Shown here: positions 43,330 through 50,620 of the stretch, piece by piece
How the letters are laid out: the number at the start of each line of letters is the position of its first letter
Position numbering within the stretch: the stretch's first letter is position 1
Assembly: GCF_001427145.1 (NCBI RefSeq)
Contig: NZ_LMGL01000001.1
Coordinates: 853,540-917,539 of the forward strand
DNA length: 64,000 nt
Direction: 5' to 3'
DNA from: Microbacterium sp. Root166
GTDB taxonomy: Bacteria; Actinomycetota; Actinomycetes; Actinomycetales; Microbacteriaceae
Made by a program: the position numbers and the translations under genes
The notes under the pieces: model-generated
Database searches by the model: none
Seen by the model: the letters and a program-made list of their open reading frames with translations, nothing else
Told to the model about the DNA's origin: nothing

Positions 43330-43355
43330 GTCGTACCTCCGGGCTCGAACCGCCA

Positions 43356-43428
43356 TGGCAGTTTTCGTGCGATGTGTGTCCATCCTGCCACTGTTGGCAG
43401 TTCCACCGCAAGCGTAGCGTTACTGCCA
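43356..43428. promoter_or_regulatory. Symmetric quartet of TGGCAG half-sites
   Basis: TGGCAG 43356-43361, CTGCCA 43385-43390, TGGCAG 43395-43400, CTGCCA 43423-43428. The central pair forms CTGCCA-N4-TGGCAG and the outer two lie 33-34 bp on either side. Located between the GlxA-type regulator and the 40-aa gene, whose -10 TAGCGT is at 43415-43420. Confidence 0.6.
43415..43420 (+). promoter_or_regulatory. -10 box of the 40-aa gene
   Basis: TAGCGT 7 nt before ATG 43428. Confidence 0.55.
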
Positions 43429-43550
43429 TGTTCCTGGTGATTCTTCTTACAGCCCTGGCCGCTGTCGCGGTCGCCTCCACGATCACGGCCCTTCGCAACG
43501 ACGGCTACCACCGTCTCCCCACCGATCCCGCCCGCCTGCCCCACCCCTGA
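43428..43550 (+). CDS. 40-aa hydrophobic small protein
   Basis: ATG at 43428 is 7 nt after a TAGCGT -10 box, the same leaderless arrangement as many genes here, and the frame closes at TGA 43550 just before a hairpin. The product has one transmembrane helix (FLVILLTALAAVAVASTITA) and a polar tail ending NDGYHRLPTDPARLPHP. The promoter, the terminator and a protein-like composition support expression. The overlap of its start with a TGGCAG half-site suggests control by the divergent GlxA-type regulator. Confidence 0.7.
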   Translation: MFLVILLTALAAVAVASTITALRNDGYHRLPTDPARLPHP

Positions 43551-43556
43551 CGCGGT

Positions 43557-43586
43557 GACGGTTCGTCTCGACCGAGACGGACCGTC
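43557..43586. terminator. Bidirectional hairpin between 40-aa gene and glycosyltransferase A
   Basis: 14-bp arms with one mismatch and a 2-nt loop, 6 nt after the small-gene stop and immediately next to the glycosyltransferase stop. Confidence 0.75.
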
Positions 43587-43587
43587 G

Positions 43588-44805
43588 TCAGCGGGCGGTG
43601 ACCCGCTCGTAGACCTCGACCATCGCCGCCGTCCGCGAGGACTGGCGGAACCGGTCGCGGATCGACGGGTCGACGGACCGGGGCGTGCCGGCCACGATGT
43701 CCGCGGCCGCGACGCGCAGCGCTTCCGCCAGCGCGGCGGTCGAGGCATCCGCCGTCTGACCCTCGCCGACCACCCAGAAGCCCGAGCCCAGCTCGGCGCC
43801 GATGTCGGGGTCGCTGATGATCGACGGCGTGCCGAGCGACGCGGCCTCGAATGGCGTCATCCCCTGCGTCTCGAAGCCGATCGAGGTCTGCACGAGCGCA
43901 TCGGCGCGGGCGATGCGGCGCAGCGTCTCGGGGTACGAGAGCCGCCCCGCGAACTGGACGATCGACTCCAGCCCGCGCTGGGCGACCAGCCGCTGCGCGG
44001 CCCGCAGCTGCCCGCCGCCGCCGATCACCTCGACCTCGGCCTGTACGCCCGAGTCGGCGAGCGCCTCGAGGAACGGCAGCAGGCGCTTCTCGGGGCTCAT
44101 GCGCCCGAGCCACACGAACCGCGGCGGTCCGCTCTCACGCTCGGCGGGCGCCGCAGCCCGTGCCGCGTCGAGGATCTCGTCGTCGATGCCGTTCCAGATG
44201 ACGTCCACTCCACCGCCGCGCCGGGGCACGACCGCGTGCTGCTCGAGGCGCCGGGCGAAGTGCGACGAGGGTGCGGTCACGGCATCCGATCGGGCGGCGA
44301 ACCGGCGCAGGAATGCCCAGCCGTCCCGTCCGGCGGCCGGAACGCGGATGGCCCGGCGCTGCCAGGCGTTGAGAGCGCGCAGCACCAGCGACGGGAACGG
44401 CGCGGTGGCCTCGATGCCGACGTCCACGCGGTTGTGCATCGTGTGCACGACCGGTAGGCCGTGCCGCGCGGCGTACCGGTGGCCGGTGAACGCCCCCCAG
44501 AAGTCCGCCTGCACGTGCACGACGTCCACGGGTGGGCGGACGGCGAGCGCGGCATCCACCCACCGGTCGGTGCGCCGGCCCGGCCATGACATCGAGTACT
44601 CGCGGTCGACGGTGATCGGAACGGACGGGATGTCGAGGTACGCGGCATCCGGAGCGAAGGAGCGACCGCGCGGACCGTGCACGGCCGGCGCGACGATCGT
44701 CACGGTGTGGCCGGCCTGCTCGAGGAACCGTCGCTGCAGTCGCATCGAGACCTGAGCTCCGCCGAGAGTCTCGACGTGCTGGTCGCCGAACATCACGACG
44801 TGCAC
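43588..44805 (-). CDS. GT4-family glycosyltransferase A
   Basis: 405 aa GT-B fold. N-domain glycine loop GGAQVSMRLQRRFLEQAGH; C-domain with FVWLGRMSPEKRLLPFLEAL and the nucleotide-sugar motif FETQGMTPFEAASLGTPSII (an ExxxE-like Glu). It transfers a sugar from a nucleotide or lipid donor, likely to a cell-envelope acceptor. GTG 44805 lies 4 nt after the previous stop, so the two glycosyltransferases form an operon. Confidence 0.9.
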   Translation of the reverse strand: MHVVMFGDQHVETLGGAQVSMRLQRRFLEQAGHTVTIVAPAVHGPRGRSFAPDAAYLDIPSVPITVDREYSMSWPGRRTDRWVDAALAVRPPVDVVHVQADFWGAFTGHRYAARHGLPVVHTMHNRVDVGIEATAPFPSLVLRALNAWQRRAIRVPAAGRDGWAFLRRFAARSDAVTAPSSHFARRLEQHAVVPRRGGGVDVIWNGIDDEILDAARAAAPAERESGPPRFVWLGRMSPEKRLLPFLEALADSGVQAEVEVIGGGGQLRAAQRLVAQRGLESIVQFAGRLSYPETLRRIARADALVQTSIGFETQGMTPFEAASLGTPSIISDPDIGAELGSGFWVVGEGQTADASTAALAEALRVAAADIVAGTPRSVDPSIRDRFRQSSRTAAMVEVYERVTAR

Positions 44806-44809
44806 GGGG

Positions 44810-46027
44810 CTACTCGGGCAGGGGTTCGTCGCGGTAGAGCGCCTCGAAGGTGTCGAGCGTGCGCTTCATGTCGTGCACCTTGACCCCTTCGAGCGACGCC
44901 TGCTGCATGCTCAGGCGCTCCTCGGGGGACTGGGTGAGCACCGTGGTGAGCTTGGCGACGAGGTCGTCGACGTTGCCGGGCTCGAACAGGTAGCCGTTCT
45001 CGCCGTCGTGCACGAGGTGCGGGAGGGCCACGGCGTCGGCGGCGACGATCGGCAGGCCGGAGGCCATCGCCTCCATCGTCGCGATGGACTGCAGCTCGGC
45101 GATCGAGGCGATGACGAACAGGCTGGCGTTGGTGAGCAGCCCGCGCAGCTCTTCGTCGGTGGTGTGCCCGTGGAAGCTCACCCGGTCGGCGAGGCCGAGC
45201 TCGACCATGAGCTCCTCGAGGTTGCGGCGCTGGTCGCCCTTGCCGACGATGTCGAACCGGACGTCGAGCGCCGGGTCGAGCTTCGCGACCGCGCGGAGCA
45301 CGACGTCGATCTGCTTCTCGGTCGTCAAGCGGCCGACGAAGACCAGCCGGTGGGCGTCTCGCGGCGTGAGGTCGGGCTGGTAGTTCGACGCGTCGATCCC
45401 GCAGCTGATCGGGATGACGCCCTTGATGTCGATCGTGTGCTCGAGGAAGTCGGCGGCCTTGCGCGTCGGTGTGGTGACGGCGCGGGTCATGTCGAACGTG
45501 CGCTTGGCGTCGGCCCACGCGAGCTTGATCGCGTAGCGGGTCCAGGATGCCGGCAGCACCGTGAAGTCGAGCACGTTCTCGGCCATCACGTGGTTGGTGG
45601 CGACGATCGGGATGCCGCGCTTGCGCCCCTCGCGCGTGAGGGCGCGGCCGATCACGATGTGGGACTGGCTGTGCACGACGTCGGGCTTCACCCGGTCGAG
45701 CACGCGCCGCGAGTAGTGCTTGGCACGGAACGGCAGCACGAACGTGAGCCAGTCGTGCGGATACCAGCGCCACGCCGGGATGCGGTGCATCGTCATCGGC
45801 TGGCCCTCGATCACCTCGGTGAACGTGCCGTGCCGGCGGTGCGTGTCACTCGGAGCCATGACGTGCACATCATGGCCGCGTGCGACGAGACCGGCGGCGA
45901 GGCGCTCGGCGAACCGGGCGGCGCCGTTCACGTGAGGGAGGAAGGTGTCGGCGCCGATCAGGATGGTGAGCGGGCGCGTGCTCCCTGCCTCGGCGGAGGT
46001 CTCTGCGGGCGTCTCGGACGGGGTCAC
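44810..46027 (-). CDS. GT4-family glycosyltransferase B (PimB/MgtA-like)
   Basis: 405 aa GT-B fold. The N-terminal LPHVNGAARFAERLAAGL and HSQSHIVIGRAL are typical of GT4 mannosyl/glucosyltransferases acting on lipids. The C-domain has LVFVGRLTTEKQIDVVLRAV and AELQSIATMEAMASGLPIVA (donor Glu). GTG 46027 is used. With glycosyltransferase A it probably builds a glycolipid or lipomannan-type structure. It is divergent from the 46137 gene. Confidence 0.9.
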   Translation of the reverse strand: MTPSETPAETSAEAGSTRPLTILIGADTFLPHVNGAARFAERLAAGLVARGHDVHVMAPSDTHRRHGTFTEVIEGQPMTMHRIPAWRWYPHDWLTFVLPFRAKHYSRRVLDRVKPDVVHSQSHIVIGRALTREGRKRGIPIVATNHVMAENVLDFTVLPASWTRYAIKLAWADAKRTFDMTRAVTTPTRKAADFLEHTIDIKGVIPISCGIDASNYQPDLTPRDAHRLVFVGRLTTEKQIDVVLRAVAKLDPALDVRFDIVGKGDQRRNLEELMVELGLADRVSFHGHTTDEELRGLLTNASLFVIASIAELQSIATMEAMASGLPIVAADAVALPHLVHDGENGYLFEPGNVDDLVAKLTTVLTQSPEERLSMQQASLEGVKVHDMKRTLDTFEALYRDEPLPE

Positions 46028-46123
46028 GGGATGCTGGGGGCCTGTCTGTGGGGTACGCGGCGGACGAAGGGGGAGGTGGGTCGCGCGGCATCAACTGTAC
46101 CCGAGGGGCCTCTGTCGGCCCCG

Positions 46124-46129
46124 TACCCT
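46124..46129 (+). promoter_or_regulatory. -10 box of the 46137 hypothetical/LLM operon
   Basis: TACCCT 7 nt before ATG 46137. Confidence 0.6.
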
Positions 46130-46136
46130 GGATGGC

Positions 46137-46748
46137 ATGCCACGACTGCAGGCCGATGCCGACACGACGCTCTGGGTGGGCGTGACCGAATCGCTCGGGT
46201 TCCGCGGCCGGCGCCACTGCAAGGCGGCGATCCGGATGCTGCTGTCCCAGGCCAACACCGCGATGGGCGCCCCCGAGCGTCCCGGCAGCGGAATGGCCGC
46301 GTGGGCGATGAGCCAGGCGGCTCCGCTGCTGATGCGCCGCGCTGCGGGCCGCGTGCTCGTGTGGGTGTGGAAGGCGGACCCGGAGCTCGTCGTGGTCATG
46401 GCCCAGGTGCAGGAGGCGACATCGCAGATGCGGGTCGCCCGGGCCATGATGCCGATGGAGTACGACGACACCGCGAGCTTCCGGAGCCCCTACCTCGGCG
46501 TGGGCGAGAAGCTCGAGATGCCGCTGCCGCCGGATCCGCGCACGCCGCCCTTCGCGACCTACACGTGGGACACCGGCACGCATTTCGTGACGGTCACCGC
46601 CGTCTGCCCCGACCGCGAGCGCTTCGGCACCGTGATCGGCTCGGTCGACGACCTCGCCCGCACGGTGCGGATCGTCGACGACCTCGCCGTCGGTCAGGCG
46701 CCCGGCGTGCTGCGCATCGAACCCGGCGGCAACGGAGGACCGGCATGA
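46137..46748 (+). CDS. Conserved-looking hypothetical protein
   Basis: 203 aa, soluble, no domain recognised. It contains a basic segment (FRGRRHCKAAIRMLLSQ) and a C-terminal region with RFGTVIGSVDDLARTVRIVDD. ATG 46137 is 7 nt after TACCCT, and the stop overlaps the next start (ATGA), so it is co-translated with the luciferase-like oxidoreductase and may work with it. Confidence 0.75.
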   Translation: MPRLQADADTTLWVGVTESLGFRGRRHCKAAIRMLLSQANTAMGAPERPGSGMAAWAMSQAAPLLMRRAAGRVLVWVWKADPELVVVMAQVQEATSQMRVARAMMPMEYDDTASFRSPYLGVGEKLEMPLPPDPRTPPFATYTWDTGTHFVTVTAVCPDRERFGTVIGSVDDLARTVRIVDDLAVGQAPGVLRIEPGGNGGPA

Positions 46749-47584
46749 CCGACGTGACCCACCCCGCCGACCACCGGCCCCTGCGCATCGGAGTGCAGCT
46801 CGCGCCGCAGCACGGCTCGTATGCGGCGTACCGCGACGCGGTGCTGCGCGCCGAGGACCTCGGCGTCGACGTCATCTTCAACTGGGACCACTTCTTCCCC
46901 CTCACCTCCCCCTTCGAGGCCGATCACTTCGAGGCATGGACGGTGCTCGCCGCGATCGCCGAGCAGACCGAACGGGTCGAGTTCGGCCCGCTGGTCAACT
47001 GCAGCTCGTACCGCAACGCCGACCTTCAGGCCGACATGGCCCGCACCGTCGACCACATCAGCGCCGGGCCCGACGGCACCGGCCGGCTGATCTTCGGCAC
47101 CGGCTCGGGATGGGCCGAGCCGGACTACGTCGAGTACGGCTACGAGTTCGGCACCGTGGGCTCGCGGCTCGACGCACTGGCGGACGACCTGGTGCGCATC
47201 CGCTCGCGCTGGGATCGGCTGAACCCTCCGCCCACCCGCAGGATCCCGATCCTCATCGGCGGCCAGGGCGAGCGCAAGACGCTGCGGCTGGTGGCCCAGC
47301 ACGCCGACATCTGGCACACCTTCACCAAGCTCGACGACATGCCGCGCAAGATCGGCGTGATGCACGAGTGGTGCGCGAAGGAAGGCCGGGACCCCGCCGA
47401 GATCGAGCTGTCGAGCGGGTACACGATCCGCGGCTTCGGGCCTCTGACGGAGACGGATGCCCCGGCCCGCCTCTTCGAGCTCGGCTTCCGTCTGATCATC
47501 CCGGCCATCGACGGGCCCGACTACGATCTGTCCCCGCTGCATCCGCTGCTCGAGTGGCGGGACCGGGTGAACAGCGAGCGCTGA
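46745..47584 (+). CDS. LLM-class (F420- or FMN-dependent) oxidoreductase
   Basis: 279 aa TIM barrel of the luciferase-like superfamily: ADHFEAWTVLAAIAEQTERV, an RTVDHISAG segment, LIFGTGSGWAEPDY and RRIPILIGGQGERKTLRLVA. These features match actinobacterial F420-dependent family members. Coupled to the upstream hypothetical gene by ATGA. Substrate unknown. Confidence 0.88.
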   Translation: MTDVTHPADHRPLRIGVQLAPQHGSYAAYRDAVLRAEDLGVDVIFNWDHFFPLTSPFEADHFEAWTVLAAIAEQTERVEFGPLVNCSSYRNADLQADMARTVDHISAGPDGTGRLIFGTGSGWAEPDYVEYGYEFGTVGSRLDALADDLVRIRSRWDRLNPPPTRRIPILIGGQGERKTLRLVAQHADIWHTFTKLDDMPRKIGVMHEWCAKEGRDPAEIELSSGYTIRGFGPLTETDAPARLFELGFRLIIPAIDGPDYDLSPLHPLLEWRDRVNSER

Positions 47585-47589
47585 GCGAA

Positions 47590-47634
47590 TCATCCCCGAG
47601 GGGTGACGGCATCCGCCGCCCTTTCCTCCACGCT
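47590..47634 (+). promoter_or_regulatory. GGGTGA-dyad site A and promoter (small protein A, cls)
   Basis: TCATCC-N5-GGGTGA (47590-47606), 22 nt, CACGCT (47629-47634). First of four matching promoters around the MalT-like regulator. Confidence 0.6.
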
Positions 47635-47672
47635 GGGCTCTGACCATCTCGCAGTCCGCGCCAAGGAGGGCC

Positions 47673-47885
47673 ATGTCCGCTCACGTCGTGGAAGTGGTCG
47701 TCACGGGCCGGCTCGGACCCTCATTGATCGCGGCGCTCGACGGCTACGATGTGACGACCCGCGACGACGGGACGTCGAGCGTCACCGGCATGGTCGCGGA
47801 CCAGTCCGGACTGCGCGGACTGCTCGGCGTCTTCGACGATCTGAACATCGAAGTCGTGTCCGTCAACCGCGTGACCCCCGCCTAA
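47673..47885 (+). CDS. Small ACT-like protein, paralogue A
   Basis: 70 aa with the beta-alpha-beta-beta-alpha-beta pattern of an ACT-like fold (VVEVVVTGRLGPSLIAALDG, TSSVTGMVADQSGLRGLLG, EVVSVNRV). ATG 47673 follows AAGGAGG. A paralogue with the same spacing of ALDG, DQ and VVSVN is at 53323-53541. It precedes the cardiolipin synthase by 11 nt and the pair is driven by a GGGTGA-dyad promoter. It might be a ligand-sensing or adaptor protein. Confidence 0.8.
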   Translation: MSAHVVEVVVTGRLGPSLIAALDGYDVTTRDDGTSSVTGMVADQSGLRGLLGVFDDLNIEVVSVNRVTPA

Positions 47886-47896
47886 GGAGCCAAGGC

Positions 47897-49375
47897 TTGC
47901 TAACCATCGCCGAATCGGGACCCTTCTGGCCGATCGTCCTGATCGCGGCCGTGGTCATCGACATCATGGCGCTCATCCTCGTGCCCCGCGGCGACCGCAA
48001 GCCCACGGCGGCCATGGCGTGGCTGCTGCTGATCCTCCTGCTGCCGTTCATCGGCATGCTGCTGTTCCTGCTGATCGGCAGCTTCCGCCTGCCGCAGAAG
48101 CGGCGCGACGAGCAGACGCGCATCAACGGCGTGATCCGCGACTCCGTCCACTCGCAGCACCTCGAGACCATGAGCGCGGACTGGCCACGCTGGTTCCAGC
48201 GCGTCGTCCAGCAGAACGAGGCGCTCACCGCGCTTCCGGCCAGCGAGGGCAACCGGGCGACGCTCCACGGCGACTACCAGGGATCGATCGACGCCATGGC
48301 GGCCGAGATCGACACGGCGACGACCTTCGTGAACGTCGAGTTCTTCATCGTCGCGTGGGACGACACCACGCGCGGCTTCTTCGCCGCCATGGAGCGCGCC
48401 GTCGCCCGCGGCGTGACGGTCCGCATGCTCATCGACTACGTCTCGACGCGCCGCCTCAAGAACTCCACCGCGACGCTCGCCGAGCTCGACCGCATCGGCG
48501 TGAAGTGGGAGTGGATGCTGCCGGTCATGCCTCTCAAGGGCAAGTACCAGCGCCCCGACCTGCGCAACCACCGCAAGATCGTCGTCGTGGACGGCCGCGT
48601 CGGATTCATGGGGTCGCAGAACCTGATCTCGCGCGATTACGACTCACCCAAGAACATCAAGCGCGGCCTGATGTGGCAGGAGCTGGTCACCCGGCTGAGT
48701 GGGCCCGCCGTGGCATCCCTCAACGCGGTCTTCCTGTCGGACTGGCTCATCGAGACGGGCGAGGACCTCCGTCCGGTGGCGCACGTGCCGGCCTCGCAGA
48801 TCGAGCACTCCACGGCGGACGACGCCCTGCTGTGCCAGGTCGTGCCCAGCGGCCCCGGCTACCCGACCGAGAACAACCTGCGGCTCTTCCTCTCGCTCAT
48901 CTACGGCGCGACCGAGAAGGTCATCATCACGAGCCCGTACTTCGTCCCCGACGAGGCGATGGTCTACGCGATCACGACCGCCTGCCAGCGCGGCCTCGAG
49001 GTGCAGCTGTTCGTGTCCGAGATCGGCGACCAGGGCCTGGTCTACCACGCGCAGCGCTCGTACTACACGCCGCTGCTCGAGGCCGGGGTGCGGATCTTCA
49101 TGTACCCGCCGCCGTACATCCTGCACGCCAAGCACTTCTCGATCGACGACGACATCGCCGTGATCGGCTCGAGCAACATGGACATCCGGTCGTTCAGCCT
49201 CAACAGCGAGGTCTCGATGCTGGTGCGCGGCGAGTCCTTCGTCGCCGCGATGCGCGAGGTCGAGCAGGGCTACCGCGACGCCGGCCGCGAGCTCACTCTC
49301 GAGGAGTGGCGCAACCAGCCGAACAAGGCGACCTTCCTCGACGGGCTCGCGCGCCTGACCTCCGCCCTGAACTGA
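47897..49375 (+). CDS. cls: Cardiolipin synthase (two HKD motifs)
   Basis: 492 aa. The TTG at 47897 is chosen because AAGGAG lies 7 nt before it and the product then starts at the PLDc_N membrane region (IVLIAAVVIDIMALILVPRG; two helices). The two phospholipase-D motifs are HRKIVVVDG (about residue 225) and HAKHFSIDD (about 410), each followed by a GSxN (GSQN, GSSN). It condenses phosphatidylglycerol or CDP-DAG to cardiolipin. Operon with the small ACT-like protein. Confidence 0.9.
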   Translation: MLTIAESGPFWPIVLIAAVVIDIMALILVPRGDRKPTAAMAWLLLILLLPFIGMLLFLLIGSFRLPQKRRDEQTRINGVIRDSVHSQHLETMSADWPRWFQRVVQQNEALTALPASEGNRATLHGDYQGSIDAMAAEIDTATTFVNVEFFIVAWDDTTRGFFAAMERAVARGVTVRMLIDYVSTRRLKNSTATLAELDRIGVKWEWMLPVMPLKGKYQRPDLRNHRKIVVVDGRVGFMGSQNLISRDYDSPKNIKRGLMWQELVTRLSGPAVASLNAVFLSDWLIETGEDLRPVAHVPASQIEHSTADDALLCQVVPSGPGYPTENNLRLFLSLIYGATEKVIITSPYFVPDEAMVYAITTACQRGLEVQLFVSEIGDQGLVYHAQRSYYTPLLEAGVRIFMYPPPYILHAKHFSIDDDIAVIGSSNMDIRSFSLNSEVSMLVRGESFVAAMREVEQGYRDAGRELTLEEWRNQPNKATFLDGLARLTSALN

Positions 49376-49393
49376 CCCCCGCGGGAGGGGTCA
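49373..49393. terminator. Hairpin built from the two facing stop codons of cls and AI-2E 1
   Basis: TGACCCC (49373-49379) pairs with GGGGTCA (49387-49393); the TGA of cls and the TGA of the convergent gene are the outer ends of the arms. Confidence 0.6.
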
Positions 49394-50569
49394 GACCTTG
49401 AGGTCCTGCTTCGGCACGACGACCTCGCGGATGATCAGGAGGATCGAGGCCATCACCGGCAGCGCCACCAGCACGCCGATGATGCCCATGAGCGCCCCGC
49501 CGACGAGTGCGCCGATCAGCACCAGCGCGGCCGGGATGGCGACCTGCTTGTTCATCACCCGCGGACTGACGACGTACGACTCGATCTGGATGTAGATCAG
49601 GTAGCAGACGGCGAAGATCAGTGCGGGAACCGGCCCGGTGAAGAGCGCGACACCGGTGCCGATCACGAGGAAGATGACCGAGCCGAACAACGGGATGAGG
49701 GTGACGACGAAGGCGATCGTCGCCATCAGCGCCGGGAAGGGCAGCCGGATCGCGATGTGCAGGACGAAGACGACGCCCGCGTTGATCGCGGCGAGGATGA
49801 CGGAGCCGATGAGCGCTCCGCCCACCGAGTCGGTGATCCGCTCCGTCATGCTGCTCAGCCGGGGCCGGCTGTGCGCAGGCGCCAATGAGTAGAACGCCGC
49901 CTTGATGCCCGACAGCGACGCCAAGAAGTAGAGCGTGAGCGCCACCACGATGAAGGATGCCGTGATGGCGCTGATGATCCCGATGCCCACGGCGAGCACG
50001 CCACCGCTCACGGCGGCGATGGTCGCCGGACTCGACACCCAGTCGGCGAGCTGATGCATTGCATCGAGGATGGCTCCCTGCGCGTCGCGGTCGAGCGTGG
50101 CGAACCATTCGGTGTCGGGGATGCCGATGATCGCCTCCGGGATCGCCTCGACGAACTCGCCGATCTGCGCCAGCACCGGAGGAAGCACCCAAATGAGGAA
50201 GGCGGCGAAGAGCAGGATGAATCCGCCGAAGACGATGACGATCGCCACGCCCCGCTTCATCCCCTGGCGCTCGAGTCGCCGCACGATCGGGTCCAGCCCG
50301 ACGGCGAGGAACATCGCCAGGACGATGTAGACGAGGATCGTCGAGATCGATCCGAGCGCGCTCGCGAGGATGAGGGCGCCGATCACGCCGATCGTCGTCA
50401 GGAACCCGAGCGCGAGCGGCTTGTCCAGCATCGCGAGGACGCCGACGAACCTGCCCGGCCGGGCGACGAGGGGATCGGGAGCCATGGGCGCCTCGACGAG
50501 CGGAGCCGCGGCATCCGTCCCGTCCGCGTCGTGCGGATCCTGGGTACCCCCGACGGCGTGTTCGGTCAT
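49391..50569 (-). CDS. AI-2E family transporter/permease 1
   Basis: 392 aa, about eight transmembrane helices with a large soluble segment after the third (EFVEAIPEAIIG). The C-terminal half has MATIAFVVTLIPLFGSVIF, the family landmark. AI-2E proteins include Na+/H+ antiporters and putative signal exporters. The ATG at 50569 is 6 nt after CATCAT, and a TCGCCC-N5-GGGTGA dyad lies 22 nt above that, inside the end of the regulator gene. The stop forms a hairpin with that of cls. Confidence 0.88.
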   Translation of the reverse strand: MTEHAVGGTQDPHDADGTDAAAPLVEAPMAPDPLVARPGRFVGVLAMLDKPLALGFLTTIGVIGALILASALGSISTILVYIVLAMFLAVGLDPIVRRLERQGMKRGVAIVIVFGGFILLFAAFLIWVLPPVLAQIGEFVEAIPEAIIGIPDTEWFATLDRDAQGAILDAMHQLADWVSSPATIAAVSGGVLAVGIGIISAITASFIVVALTLYFLASLSGIKAAFYSLAPAHSRPRLSSMTERITDSVGGALIGSVILAAINAGVVFVLHIAIRLPFPALMATIAFVVTLIPLFGSVIFLVIGTGVALFTGPVPALIFAVCYLIYIQIESYVVSPRVMNKQVAIPAALVLIGALVGGALMGIIGVLVALPVMASILLIIREVVVPKQDLKV

Positions 50570-50575
50570 GTCGTC

Positions 50576-50620
50576 ATGATGTCCGGGCGGCGAGGGCGCG
50601 ACGTCACCCCACGCGGGCGA
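50576..50620 (-). promoter_or_regulatory. GGGTGA-dyad site B and promoter (AI-2E protein 1)
   Basis: Minus strand TCGCCC-N5-GGGTGA (50620-50604), 22 nt, CATCAT (50581-50576), then 6 nt to ATG 50569. The site lies inside the last codons of the regulator gene, giving the downstream gene its own promoter. Confidence 0.65.
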
